Source: Chalara sp. BL73
Lineage: Eukaryota > Ascomycota > Leotiomycetes > Helotiales
Assembly: GCA_918026815.1 (NCBI GenBank)
Contig: CAKJVC010000149.1
Location: forward strand, 52,473 to 116,472
DNA length: 64,000 nucleotides
Direction of reading: 5' to 3'
Shown here: positions 11,476 through 24,752 of the stretch, piece after piece
How the letters are laid out: every line of letters begins with the position of its first letter
Numbering within the stretch: position 1 is the first letter of the stretch
The notes under the pieces: generated by a model
Seen by the model: the letters and a program-made list of their open reading frames with translations, nothing else
Databases searched by the model: none
Told to the model about the DNA's origin: nothing
Translations under genes and position numbers: made by a program

Positions 11476-14400
11476 ATGACACCAACGCCTCCTTCTACCA
11501 CCTCCTCGAGTGCCGGCGGGCACTCTCCAGATACCCAATACCGGGTCGTACGGAAGAGAAACCGTGTGCCTTTGTCATGTGGGCCGTGCAGGCACAGGAA
11601 GTGAGTTCTGATTTTGTTACCCTCCCCTGTTAGCAATGTGCTCCTGGAGATATTCGGTGATATTGACTCGTTGCAGGTTGAAATGTAATCGTTCCAACCC
11701 GTGCGAGAACTGCATTAGGAGAGGGGATGCCTCCTCGTGCTCCTATGCGGCGCCGGGTACTCGGAAGAAGAATCAAAGTCAAGGAGCAACCACACCTGAT
11801 GATATGCAAAACCGTATTGACCGTTTAGAAGGCTTGGTTCTCTCACTCATGACCAATGGTGCACAATCTGCCGGTCCAGCTGCAGCCGCGGCAGCGATTT
11901 CACGCTCGCAAAGCAACAGCACGGGGTCTCTATCCTTTCCCCTCGACGCAGAGAGAGGAGATGATAACATGATAAGAGAGGAAGAAGAAGATGAGGAAAG
12001 TGACGTTGAAGGCGTTACTAATTCTCTTGGTGTCTTGAAAGTTGATCCGGATAGGGGTAAAGCGATGTATTTCGGTGATTCCCATTGGCATATGGTGCTT
12101 GCGGATGTAAGTTAAAACTATGCTCATTCATGTCTCTATGGCTTCGCTTGGCCGCAGCCACTCAACGGATAGACGCAGGGCACCACACTCTGTCGCGCTA
12201 TGAATATTTCGCTTGGCAGGTGTCGTGTTTCTGTTCACAGATCTAGAACCGTCATTCTCCACTATAACAACAGACACGCGGAGATAAAAGTTCTTATTTA
12301 GAGTAGTGGAATGCTAACATTTTTATCAGATTGCTGAAGTAAAAAATTACTTCTCGCAACATAAAAAGGACCTCGAAAATAATTACGAAAGAATCAAGCA
12401 GTCAAAACCAAACACTACTATAGGCGGACTGACCTTTCTTTTCAGTTCGAATGTTCAGGCAACGGACACTGAGCTTCGAGCTGAGGTACCCTCCAAGTCA
12501 GCTGTTGACAAATTAGTTACCAGATATTTCAATTCATACGATCCGGCTGTTCATATACTTCATTCACCTACATTTCACAATGAGTTGCGTGATTACTGGC
12601 AAAATCCTGCCCAAACTAGCCTAGTATGGCTCGGACTTCTTTATTCTATAATGTGTCTTGCGATGCAATCTTATCATAAAATTGGAGACGAACCTCCTGA
12701 ATGGAAAGGTAATTAATGCAATGCTCTACTATTGCTCCGGTAGCATGACTGATTTAACACAGGACGAACCCTTGACTTAGCGGCGGAGTATCGACTGCGA
12801 ACAGTCCAATGCCTAATTAATTCAGATTACACAAAACCTGTGAACTATACAATAGAGACATTACTTCTCTATGTTCATGGCGAATGGTCAAGTCGTTGGG
12901 ATGCGGAGGTAGGTATCTGGGTCATTGTAGGCATGATAATCCGTCTGGCGATGAGAATGGGCTACCACAGAGATTCGAGCAATTATCAGAGCATCACACC
13001 ATACCAAGGAGAAATGAGACGGCGAGTATGGGCGTTCATACGCCAACTAGATACGATGTTCTCCTTCCAGCTTGCTCTACCTGGGATGATCAGGAATAGT
13101 GATTGCGATGCTACAATACCTAGAAATATTTTCGAGGATGAATTCTCACCTGAGTCCAAAACACTGGTAAGTGGCTTCTATTACTGAACCCTGCATTCGG
13201 ATTTAGCCTTCAAATATGCCAGTCATTTTAGTCTCTTGCATTAATGTATTTCTGTTAATCGAGCCATATTTAGCCTCCAAGTCGGCCGTGCACAGAACCT
13301 ACACCCATTTCTTACATGATTACTAAATCTAAGATCGCCCTTGAGTTTGGTGCTATTCTCGAAGAGATCAATGCTGTCGATGGCAGACACATTAGCTATG
13401 ATGACGTTATGAAGAGGGATAATCGACTTCGGGAGGTGAGAAACGCGATGCCACCTCATTTAAAGCTTCGACCTATGGAGGAATGCACCCATGATCCAGC
13501 AACTCTACTTATGGAAAGATTCAATCTGGATATCATGTGGCAGAAGACCATATGCGTACTTCATCGTAAATACCTTGCACGAGCTCGAGTAAATCAACGT
13601 TACGCTCATTCGCGAAGGGCTTGTGTTGATGCTTCGATGGAAATTCTGCGGCATCAGGCGAAGCTTCACAGAGAGGCGGAACCTGGTGGACGGATGCGGA
13701 CGATGAAATGGTATATCTCTTCGCTGACAAAGCAAGATTACCTTCTGGCAGCGATGATTGTATGCCTTGATTTACATTGCGACTCAGTTTCCGAGGCTTG
13801 TGCAGATCCCTCCAAGTATAATAGATACTTCTGGACACCTGCTGAGCGTGAAGCGATGTTGAAAGCAATTGAGACGTCCTACGAACTATGGAATGAATCC
13901 GCGGAATCATCAGTTGAAGCTTATAAAGCATCAAATATCCTTAGTGTCTTGCTTAAGAAGCTCAAGCAACCAAAGCCTGCTAAGGTTGAGGCCCCTACCC
14001 CTACTAGTGCTGAAGTTTTCGCTCAATTCGACCAAGAGAAACCAGAGCATTCAGCAGCGATGACTTTAGGGATGCTCTCCGGTGGACTGTCTCCTAACTC
14101 TGCTGCCATGTTCAATAATGTGGCCCAGTCGCCTCGAGGAGCGTTCTATCCCGGCTACGATGTTCCCATGGGTGACTCGACTGGCACTGGTTTGACTCCC
14201 AACTTTGCCTCGGATGGCTCCAATTCATTCGGGGCCCTGAATGGAGTGGCATCACCATTCTCAGTCTTTGGCAATACAGGAAATGGTGCTGGCTTCGAGA
14301 TGCCGACGAACCTTGATTGGGTATGATTGCACCTTGAAGTCCAATATGATATAATGCTAATGTATGCTTAGGAAGCATGGGACTCGTACATACAGAACGG

Positions 14401-14548
14401 TAATAGCGTCGATCCTGCATTTCAGTTCTATCCCGCGAATGATCAAAATCTCAACCAAGACGGGCAACCAACTCAAAATCAGCAGCCAACTGGGCAGTCA
14501 AATTTTGGCAATAGTGTATTCATGGGTGCAAATACTCCGGGAAGGTGA
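11476..14548 (+). CDS. Zn2Cys6 transcription factor with fungal-specific regulatory domain
   Basis: Six exons (11476-11600, 11677-12106, 12330-12708, 12763-13166, 13274-14320, 14372-14548) encode 853 residues. The N-terminal binuclear zinc cluster reads CGPC-x6-C-x5-CENC-x8-C at about residues 35-67, and the first intron splits it. A short coiled-coil dimerisation segment follows (DDMQNRIDRLEGLV), then an acidic stretch (EEEEDEESD). The middle is the Fungal_trans domain (PF04082), with WHMVLADIAEVKNYF, the FNSYDPAVHILH region and RRRVWAFIRQLDTMFSF. The C-terminus is rich in Gly, Asn, Ser and Gln, typical of an activation region. Intron 2 (12107-12329, 223 bases) is long for this window. The protein should bind CGG-containing DNA in the nucleus. 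It lies just upstream of the amylase gene in the same direction, but its zinc cluster does not look like AmyR, so a regulatory link is only a possibility. Confidence 0.9.
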
Positions 14549-15773
14549 TGGAATGTATGGTCATGTACTATGATTTTAACTGAGAAAACGAGGTATGGCG
14601 CTGATCTTGCCTTGCGATTTGTTGGCCGGGCTGGGACTGCAAAAATAGTGATACCATGGGGGGCTGTGTCGTGTACATTTTATGATCATCTCCGCAATGC
14701 AAAGTTCCGACGCTCATGCTCACCTCAGTGCAGCAGTGATGATTCCATGGTCTCTACCAAAGTATAGTTCGCGGCCCGACTGAAGGTATGCTGATCTTCT
14801 GGACTAACACATGTCGAAAGAGTTAATCAGGCATTATGTCATTGAGATGGCTTTCAAGTTAGAGGAGCAACCAGAACAATTGTCGAACGAACTCCTTTCA
14901 CCTCTTCTTGAACGGGCTCACCTCGGACTTGTAGCAATTTCCAAGTCACAAGACCATGGATACTTCCCTCAATCAAGCAACACTAAAGCCTGTGAACCCC
15001 AAGACAGGCATCGGGCCTTCTTCCAGCGCATGTCCCCCGGCAGCCATCTCCGCCTGCTGACCCCAATTTACAATTCTCCACGAATGCGGGGTGGCCCCGA
15101 ACATCAACTCAGGAATCGTTCCTAGCTCTGCATATTACACTCCATTCCGGCTCTTAAAGAATGTTTTGTTACGAAAGGGCCGACTTTCTTCGTGTGCATG
15201 TCTTTTCCCCTGCCTATATACCCCGCGACCGCCACAGAACGTGGCACCTGTGCGGGGTGCTGAAGTAATAAGCTTCTGGAGATCATCGTCCCGTCTCGCC
15301 TACAACATTCTCTGTGCTAAGCTTTGTCGCCCACTGAACAGCACACTAAAGACTGCTTAACAGTGCACCTCTGAAGATAAAATACATCTTGAGGGCTTGT
15401 GCCTCAGTGGGGTGAATCCTGGTAGCCCTTATCATTACAGCCTGCTTAACTGTTTCGTCTCCACTACCGTCACTGCTGCATCTCTGCTTGTGAAGTCAGA
15501 GAAGGGTGTGGCACTGCTGTGTTGCTTGGATGACTATCGGATGGAGGGTGGGATCTGATGGATATTTTGAGATTATCATTGTTTGGTTTATGGGATGCGG
15601 GTTGTGCCGAGTTATCCTGGGCTCTGATTAACTGATGTGGGTTGCTTGATATTTGACTTCGATATTTGGCATATGGGCGCCGATCTTCTCTCTGTTCCCA
15701 AGTCGAGAGGAGTAGCACGCCGACTCTGTTGTATCTCTTTGTTCATTTATTTTGCCAACTTGAAGGTTCCACG
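14549..15773. promoter_or_regulatory. intergenic / alpha-amylase promoter region
   Basis: About 1.2 kb between the transcription factor stop and the amylase start. I see no gene. The part closest to the amylase gene is presumably its promoter. A CGG-N8-TGG sequence near 15537 loosely resembles zinc-cluster sites, but it does not match the AmyR consensus and I give it little weight. A TATATA box-like sequence lies near 15215. Confidence 0.35.
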
Positions 15774-18069
15774 ATGAAGTTCTCTACTATTCTGCTGTTT
15801 TTACCCTCGCTCTCAACTCAGGTCTTGAGTCTCTCTCCTGCGCAGTGGAGAGGACAGTCTATCTATCAGGTTGTTACGGATCGCTTTGCTCGTATGTAGT
15901 TCCGCTGTTGAATGCACTTTCACGCCTGGTTCTTGATGCTTAGAATTTAGCTCTAATTGTAATCGATATTTATAGGTACTGATGGCTCAACAACCGCAAC
16001 TTGCAACACCGGAGATCAGGTGTACTGTGGAGGAACATGGCGAGGTATCATCAACAAACTGGACTACATCCAAGGAATGGGATTCACAGCCGTAGGATTC
16101 CTCAAGTACCACAGAGCCAACCAGAATCTAACTTGCTCAGATCTGGATATCTCCCATTGTAGAGCAAATCACCGGACAAACAGGAGACGGATCATCCTAC
16201 CATGGATATTGGGCCAAGAATATCAACGCACTTAACTCAGCCTTTGGCACAGAGGCAGACTTAATCGCTTTATCAGCCGCTATTCACGCCAGGGGCATGT
16301 ACTTGATGGTTGATGTGGTCACTAATCACATGGCATATAATGGATGCGGAGATTGTGTTGACTATAGCACGCTCAGCCCATTCAATTCGGTTTGTATTCC
16401 TAGGAAATATCAGTCTATGATGGGTGGCTGATTGTTCACAAGAAATCGTACTTCCACGACTTCTGCCTCATCAACTATAGTGATCAGAATAGCATTAAGA
16501 ATTGCTGGATGGGGTCAAATACTGTTTCTCTTCCAGACCTCAGAACAGAGAACACAGACGTCAGGAATATTTTCAACACTTGGATTACAAACCTTGTTTC
16601 CAAATACAGTATTGATGGTTTGAGAGTTGATAGTGCTCAGCAAGTCGACAATGCTTTCTTCCCTGGATTTCAGAGTGCTTGTATGTTGGTCCATTGTGGA
16701 AGGGAGATTGCCTGCTAATCATATTACGCAGCTGGAGTTTACATTGTGGGAGAAGTCTACAATGGTGACCCGGCATACGTCTGCCCATACCAGAATTACA
16801 TGAGCGGTGTCTTGAACTTCCCCACCTACTACTGGATAACCCAAGCATTCCAGTCTACCAGCGGCAGTATCAGCAACCTGGTCAATGGCGTCAATAACAT
16901 CAAATCGGCTTGTGTTGACACTACGCTCTTGGGATCTTTCATAGAGAATCACGATGTCAAGCGATTTGCTTCCTTGACTCAGGATATCTCACTGACCAAG
17001 AACGCCATTGCTTTCAACATTCTTCAAGACGGAATTCCTATCAGTAAGTCTGGGAAACAAAGTCATGAAATCGACGCTAACGGACCAGTCTACTACGGCC
17101 AGGAGCAGCGCTATTCTGGTGGCGATGTGCCTTATGATAGAGAAGCTTTGTGGCTATCTGGTTACTCAACAACATCGACTTTCTACCAGTTCATTGCAGC
17201 TGTGAACCAAATTCGAAACCAAGCTATTTACAAGAGTCCTGGATACGTGCTCTACAAGGCTTATCCTATCTACTCAGACAGCTCTGTCATCGTAATGAGA
17301 AAGGGAGACACTGGGTATGTAATATCCAAGATCGAACATCTGAAACTACAGCACTGACTAAACTGCTCTATAGTTCTCAAATCATCAGTGTTTTCACGAA
17401 CCAAGGCGCTAATGGTGGCTCCTACACCCTCACCCTTTCGTCAAGCGCGACCGGCTTCACAGCTAACCAAGCCATCATCGAAGTCCTTAGCTGTACCGCC
17501 TACACCACTGACTCAAGCGGAAACCTCAACGTTGCCATGGCGAGCGGTCTCCCGCGTGTTTTCTATCCCACAGCGCAGCTGACTGGCAGCGGCATCTGCG
17601 CTAGTCTGACAGGTTAGAGCTTCAGCTTATCTCGTCACCTCAACATGTTTCGTTTTCGAGGCAAAAGGTTATTGCCAAATACTCATTTGATATCACAGGA
17701 CCAGGATCTTCCGCGACAACGACCGCGAAACCCACGAGCACAACCTCGGGATCGTGCCCGACGACCGTCGCGGTGACCTTCAACGAGCTTGTCGCCACGG
17801 TGGTTGGGCAAACGATCAAGATCGTAGGAAATAATGCGCAGCTGGGAAACTGGGCGACTGCGAGCGGGGTTGCGTTGAGCGCCAGCATGTACACGAGCAG
17901 CAACCCGCTATGGTACGTCACGCTGAATATGGCGCCGGGGACGGCCCTGCAGTATAAGTATATCAAGGTGGAGAGCTCGGGGACGGTGACTTGGGAGAGT
18001 GATCCGAATCGGAGCTACACGGTGCCGAGTTGCGTGGCTACTGCGGCGGTTAATGATAGCTGGCGGTGA
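15774..18069 (+). CDS. secreted alpha-amylase, GH13 with C-terminal CBM20
   Basis: Eight exons (15774-15891, 15976-16091, 16141-16389, 16443-16680, 16732-17043, 17089-17314, 17374-17612, 17699-18069) give 622 residues. A signal peptide ([19 protein letters not shown]) starts the protein. The GH13 barrel carries the conserved regions DVVTNH, GLRVDS with nucleophile Asp224, the acid/base Glu248 in VGEVYN, and ENHD with Asp315. WISPIVEQI and SSYHGYWA match Taka-amylase-type enzymes. A linker rich in Thr, Ser and Pro leads to a starch-binding domain of about 105 residues with [20 protein letters not shown] and YKYIKV. The enzyme cleaves internal alpha-1,4 bonds of starch or glycogen outside the cell; the CBM20 domain allows action on raw starch granules. 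All catalytic residues are intact. Short introns of 45-85 bases interrupt family motifs, and each acceptor was set by restoring them. Confidence 0.95.
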
Positions 18070-19261
18070 GGGGAGGCATAGCTGTGCTAGAAGTAAAACC
18101 ACTGAATCATCATCACATCGACCTATCATGATATCTGATCCGCCTGTGTCTTTGATGATTGCATACCTCGCAATTAGAGGTACATAAAAATTTCCGAGTT
18201 GAGGAGCGTAAACACTCTCGCATGCAGAATTCGACAGGCCAGAATACGCTGATATCTCCCTTGAGTGTCCCCGCCTGGAGGATACCAAATTTATCACAAG
18301 CCTCGGACGTCAATCTGGTCGGCCATATGATGTTGACGCTGGCGACACATGCCGCTGAACAGACGGAGGATGGATTCACTCTCTCGCGCCATATCAAATC
18401 TTCTTATGACAAGCATAGAAATACATTCATTGCTAGAGAGCATAAAGGATATCCTAAAAGGATGATACATGCCCTGCTGGGCGGATTTCCGCAAGGAAAA
18501 CCGAAGACGTCAGAAGTCTGGTGGGACTAGGAAGGTTTAGCGAGGTTTTACCCCTTTGAATGTAGATATAGGGACGGGAGTGCTCTTTGGTGCATCAGTG
18601 GCCTGATGATAGCGTAGGCTAACCTTATCTGCGATGAATTAATGCTGAATGAACATCAGAAGTATCCTGCAGTCTATATTTGTAGTATTTGAACTATACT
18701 GGAGCAATATCTGTCACTAAATTCATAAAGTCGATGCTTACTAAATCGAAGAAATCTTACATTCAGGTTAGCTTGCATTGATAATCCTTTTTTTCCTATG
18801 TTACAAGTCCTTGTTAGGCCGCAGCCTGTCGCAAGAAGAATGAAGAGAACTCGTGTGGCATCATCAAACCATATGTTGTCTTTTCATACATACATCTCGA
18901 AGATGATCCATTCCCTCCGCAAGCAACCAGTTCATGATTTGTCATCCAGTAATGACGCAGCAAAGCGCCAATACTTTTTAGGCTCAAACGCCGGCAATGT
19001 GGATAGATACAACGCTTTTTTTTTCATTACGCGTAGAAAAGAAAAGAAAGGTAATTATGCACGGAACCCAGGATGATATTGACCCAGCGCAAAGCCGAGA
19101 GCGTTTCTGCATCTCCGAATCTTGAGGGCAACTCTTCCAGCTAGGCGATCAAGCACCTAGTATCCAGCATACTCCATAAACAAACGGGTGAGGCTGTTTG
19201 TGGCTGATGTGCATGAAGTTGCAAATATGGCAGTGTTTCCAAATCAAGACCGAATAGATCT
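18070..19261. other. intergenic between convergent genes
   Basis: The amylase gene (+) and the EDC4-like gene (-) converge on this 1.2-kb stretch, which should hold both 3' untranslated regions. Open frames at 18159-18530 (+) and 18113-18397 (-) overlap on opposite strands and lack any motif. T- and A-rich runs occur near 18788 and 19017. Confidence 0.4.
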
Positions 19262-22200
19262 TCAATAATGGTGTCTTGAATTGCCATAGGGTAGCGGTTG
19301 ACCAGTGGCAGCGGCAATGATACGTTTTCCAGTTGCAGCCATCTGTTGAATCTTCTTGAGGCTAACATCGTGCGCGTCAACCTGGCTTACAAGCATAAAG
19401 AGATGTTCAAGACGTTGGATGTATTTTGACACGATAGTTTCGATATGTCCACGCGCATCTTCCATCTGTCGAAAAAAAAAATTAGCATTTCATCTTCTCA
19501 GTCTCACATGTGTCTTACCAGAGAACCATCATTGATCTGCCCATTCAGAACTCGTAATATCATATCTAGATATTCTATACGGCGTGACATATGTGCATCA
19601 TCAATACCATCAGACGTGAGATTGCCGAGTGAAAGGAGAACGATTGTGTTGACTTGCTGAAGGAAGCTGGGATCAAATCGAACTGCAAAGTCCACAAACA
19701 TCTCTTGACTACGTGGATTTTGAAGGACAATCAAGGTAGCAGCTTCGAAGTCCCCCTGCTCCATGAGTGTACCGATCTCTTCAAATTCAGCCTCGTATTT
19801 TCTCTGCGCCTCTGACTTCTCCTTGGCCAAAGCACCAGCAGAACCAGCCGTACTATGGGTTCGGCGAGTGTTCTCTCGTGAAATTTGTTGCAGCGTTCTC
19901 TCTTGGAACTCTTGCTGTGCAGCAGCCATGGTCGAAATAGTCTCAGTGAGTCCACCTACAAGGCGTGATAAATGATCAATCTTTACACTATCAGCGCTTC
20001 GTTGTTGTTCAATGGCCGCAATTTGTTCTGCAGCTTGACGCTGGACATCTGCTGCAACCTTCTTTGAAGTATCAATTGCCAATTTAGTAAATGCGGGAGT
20101 GACAGAATTCTGCATAATCGTAGCAAAATGATCCTGTACACTGAAAGCAACGCTCTTGGCAAGAGATTCGGCCATAAGTTTCAAGAGCTGTGGTTGTTGG
20201 ACGGCTCTGCCAATAGCGTCGGGAAGAACCTTTTGAAGTTCCTTGGGTATGGCGCTAGCAATATTGGAGTTTAGCTTTGGGCCGAGATGCTCATTCAGTT
20301 GCGCTGTCACGATCTTCGAAGTAATCTCCGATATGGCCGGTACAACTGCAGCTTGGATGCTGGTCTCAACAATGCGTGTAAGAGTCACCTCAATATTATC
20401 AGCCAATGTTGCGGATACCATACGAAGCATAGCTTCTTGATGACCTTCCGCCACCGCCGTTTGGATCTTTCGATCTGACTTGATGTCTTGTGTGAAAACG
20501 CCCAGAGAAGCATCAAATGCTTTCTTAACTTCCTCCGCGACTCGAGCTCCGATATCAGCGACAGATGCTTCGTTAAAGGCTTGGGATATACTAGGGACAG
20601 ATGGAATTACTTCTGGTGTCGAAGCGTTGTTCAGCTTGGACGAGCTTCCATTTCTGGAATTGCTCATAGGATCGAGAACAATCGGCTTGCTTGGTGAAGC
20701 AGATAGGGCTGGAGGTGTCTCAATTGCTGAAGCTGCCTTCCGTCTCTTACCTTTCCCTAATTTCTCACTAGCAGGAGTTGCTCCACTTGAGCTAACGTCC
20801 TTCTTTTCAGTCCGACTCTCAGACTTTGATGCTGAGGCATTGGCTGACTCGGCATGATGCGCTTTCTTACTCTCTTTGGATGAGGCTTTTTCTGGTGATG
20901 AACGCGGAGCAGAACGGACGGGAGGTGGGACTTGAGGTGTAGATTCTGTCGACTCTGGAACAGGGGCTGGAGTCACTGGAATCTCTTTGAGGCTATCGAT
21001 GAAAATCACTCCTTCCTTCTCAGCGTCGATACCACTGATGACTTTATTTTCAGGAGTCCATCCTAGATCCGATTGCTTGATAGCAAGACATGTCACACCT
21101 TTGGAGTGCATGGCATACAGCTCAAACATCGTCGGAGGTCCCTCGCCGATCGATGATGAATTAGGAGTTTGTAAGATGTCCAAACTGCGGAGTGATCCCT
21201 TATTCTCAAAAGAATACTCTCGCATACCACTGATGACTGCCGTAGATTCTGGTGTTGCGATTTGGACGCTCTTGGTAGCGAGGGCGTGTACAAACTCTGC
21301 TTGGGTCATAGACTTTGACAGGACATATTTCGGAGCGGACAAGTGCAAGAAGTAAATAGAGTTTCGAGTGGGATGACCAACCACAATCATTCCTGTCTGC
21401 GCATGATAGAGCACACTGCAGACGGCGTCCGATTCCTTACCATGTGGGAGATGGATTTCCTGTACCGGCTTTCCAAGGGCGAGATCCCACAATTGGAGGG
21501 AATGATTTTGCTTCATCCCAACAATTAGATATCGCAGAGGACCACCTCTTTGATATGGTCGGATCTTATCCACCAGAAGTACAGATGTTGGCCATGACTT
21601 CTCGTAACCGGGTGTTGTTATCAATGTCATCAAGGGCTCCTTGATTTCGATGGATGAGGTAGCGGCAAACGGATTGCCACGGCCATCACTCTTCGTGAGA
21701 GGACGAATGTCCCAGAACTTAACCCGGCCAGCCTTGTCTAGAGAAACAATGGTTGTATCGTCTTCGCTGAAGCTGAAGTCCTTTCCAGCCTTGCCAGTAT
21801 TGACCTTTAGGGTATGCTGAGCCAAATATTTTTCGGTATCGACCGCACGATCCTTTCCATTCTTTATATAAGATTTCATGATGACGTTAGGCCAAATGAT
21901 ATGGACGAACTTTCCACGACCAATAGCAAAGAAATCTGGATGGTTCGAGCTTTTTCTTGCCCTAGTCTTCAAAACACCTGAATAAAGCTGGGTTAGCAAC
22001 AAATTCTATCGGTACCAGGAGGTCGCCCACAAAGCAAGGTAGTGATCAGACTTACCACCCGGAGATTCATTGTCCATAGACTGGATGGGGGTCAATGCAA
22101 AGCCATGCATTTCCAGATGATCTCGATGATCTTCATCAAGATGATCACCTTCTCCATCTTTCACTAGTGCCCAATAGACAGTACCACTAATACCAGTTCC

Positions 22201-24099
22201 AATAATAGATTCTTTCAGATCAGCCGACGAAGCGCAGATCACAACAGTGAAGATGCGGTCTCGAGTCTCGGTGAACAATTTTCCATCTTTGCCATCGTCT
22301 TGCCTAATGGCCCGGATCCCACCATTCTTAGACATACCATAAACAATAAAGTTATTTGACGCTGTAACAAGGACACGGTCGACTTGGTCGAATTCCTTCT
22401 TCAATCTCGCGATGTCCATTGTAATATCATCACGGAAAAGAGGCCGGGTATCTTCCCCCTCTCGAATGCTTATGGAGATCCAGGGGCGCATGGGGAAGTT
22501 GTAGACTTTAACGGCTTTTTCCTCTGGCTCTTTGGTGGTGACCTCATCTGCATCTGCGCTCTCCCAGCTGTCCGGAGCATCGCGTTGGGCTGCATCTTGA
22601 GTGGTCTCGCCAAGATCCCCATTCGCAGCGTCATCGATGATCTCCTTGACAGCCTCTGCCACAGGGACGGGATAAGCGTCAAGTGCATGGCGATTCTCTT
22701 CCTTCTCAAGCTCTCTCTTGATAGACTGTGCAGCAATCTGTGCACTTTCTTCAAACTCTTGCTCAGTCTGGGCAGCTAACAGTTCCTGGAAATTCTTTTC
22801 AATGGTGGCTTGATCGTCTTCTTGCTCAGCACGACTACCGCTCTCATCTTTTTCATCAAGAGCCTTGTCAGTACGAGCAAGAGCTTCTTGGACTTGCTTG
22901 TCTGCTTGGCTACCAACCTCTTCGAGAGCTTCAGCTACAGTTTCCTTCGAAGCTCCGATTCCAATCAGTGCTTCAAGTTTACTTCGTCCATCCGGCAAAG
23001 GCGTAGGGGGCCCAGATGATACTTGAGAAGGTGATTGCAGTTTGCGGCTCGTGTGAGCATGGCTAGAAACCGAGCTTTGCTCATCGATTTTGCGTTTCTG
23101 ATCAGTGTTGTCACCTTGACGCTTTAAGATCTGCACTGTTGGAGCAGCTGGAGTAGGAGTAGAAGCCTTTGGGGTACGAATGCGAGGAGATGATGCAGCT
23201 AATTGATCGAAAGGATTGACATATGTAAAGAGGCCTTGTGGCTTTGGGGCAGCTTCAGGAATATTTTCCTTCCCAGCATTTGCCTTTCTACCCTCGAGAG
23301 CTGTGGTGGCCGTCAAACTCAAATCAAGCGACGCGTTCTCAAATCCAGTTTGTGCGGTCTCATTATACTCCCCCTGAGAGCTAGGCTTGCTAGGAGGCGT
23401 CAGAACCTTGGAAGGCGTGAGCTGAGGAGTAGAATCTGTTTGGGGAGGCTTCGGCTTGTTCAGCAGTGAGAGAAGGTAGTTCTGTGCTTCAACTGGAGGC
23501 TCGGCACGAGCACTGAAGCTCGATTGAGCCGGAGGTGAAGCAGCGGATAGTTGCGGACTAGGTTGCTGCCCTTGCTGCGACTTGACTGAACTCATTAGAG
23601 TAGATAGAAGATCCGAGCCTCCTCGTCCCTGTGGCGAACCAATATGACCTATAGCCTCCGCAGTTCCATATCCCATAGAAGGTTCACGCGAAGGTGGAAG
23701 TGGTGTGCCAATAGGCGCAGGTTGTTGCCTTGAAGAGTTTGTTGCTGGCTGGAACTTCAATAAATTGAGAAGGCTTGAGGTTCGAGCAGCATTTTGTGGA
23801 TCGCCACTTGCAGTTGGAATTCGAGGGGTTTCGGCTGGACTCATAATAGCAGAGCTATGATGAGGTTGTGTATTGTATCCTGAAGGAGTGGGGGCAGCTG
23901 AAGCAACTGTAGGAGGATGATAGGAGGGAGGGTATGAAGAGTGCTCAGGTTGACCAAAGTATCCTGGGCTCGGGCTTGAATAGCCATACGTAGCGCTAGG
24001 CTGTAGGTTAACTTGGGGCTTCTGTTGATTCTGCTGACCGCTTCGAAGCTGAGCAAGTAGCGATTCGAGATTGCCATCGCCAGGAGAGTAACCAGACAT
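19262..24099 (-). CDS. EDC4: EDC4/Ge-1-like mRNA-decapping scaffold
   Basis: Three exons (22056-24099, 19519-21977, 19262-19465) encode 1568 residues. The N-terminal third is disordered, rich in Pro, Ser and Gln. It holds several short Leu-rich helical motifs: LESLLAQL (11-18), SLLNLLKF (109-116), DLLSTLMS (163-170) and NYLLSLLN (207-214). Similar motifs in fungal decapping factors dock onto Edc3 or Dcp2. Residues of about 560-950 form a WD40-like beta-propeller (DVSFSEDD-type blades, VKFWDIRPL, LQLWDLALG). A Lys/Ser/Pro-rich linker precedes a long helical C-terminal region rich in Ala, Glu and Gln, as in Ge-1/Pdc1, where it mediates self-association in P-bodies. The protein is expected to organise Dcp1-Dcp2 decapping in the cytoplasm. 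The intron at 21978-22055 was placed to join PGG with VLKTRARK. Assignment rests on architecture, not on a sequence search. Confidence 0.8.
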
Positions 24100-24752
24100 G
24101 GTAGCGGTTCAGCGCAAAAGCGCAAATAAATTGCCGAAATTTGCTTCCAATGAGTAAATAAAGGCTCAGATCGAGACAAATTGACGAATTGACGAGAAAA
24201 AAGATATCGACACAATAAAGGACAGCCCTAGTATTCTGGGTAGCTTCAAGACTGTCTTTAATTATGGCGACTGAATGTGTTGGAGAAGGTGTAATAAAAT
24301 GAGGTAAGGTGGTGATGGATGATGAGCTAGCTGTTGATGAGCTTTCGAATGGGCGAGGCTAATTCACGTGCCAAGACTTTGCTGGCTTTACGGAGACGTC
24401 ATTGGCTGGCGGGCAAGAACGGCATCTTGCAATAAAGCCAGTGTCTCCGATTCTTATAAAGCAATTCAGCGCTCCCTCAGAGACACTTGCGACAACATTC
24501 TTCACCACGGGAATCGCGCTATAACCCCCCCAACAAAACCGAGAAGACGTTCTATAGACCGCACTACAACTTGCTTACGCTATCTCCCACGTGTGGTGGC
24601 ACAGTTTGCATTGCACACGACATTGGTTATCGCTTCAGCGCGCGGATGATAACATAAGCCGGAATCTCAGCAAGGAGAGAGACAGACATGTTTTGCTTAA
24701 GGAGGTATGCTCCACAGAGTCTTGTCTTGTCTCAATTCACGCTCTTGCTAAC
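24100..24752. promoter_or_regulatory. divergent intergenic region
   Basis: This 650-base stretch separates the EDC4-like gene (-) from a small membrane-protein gene (+) and should contain both promoters. A CACGTG palindrome is present near 24365 and a CACGTGTGG near 24590. No other feature is evident. Confidence 0.4.

Noticed and set aside
15537..15560. Possible AmyR-type site CGG-N8-TGG in the amylase promoter
   Set aside because: The second half-site does not match CGG or AGG, and a single loose match in 1.2 kb is expected by chance.
20480..21355. Plus-strand frames of more than 120 codons within the EDC4-like gene
   Set aside because: Antisense shadows of the WD40 and linker coding sequence.
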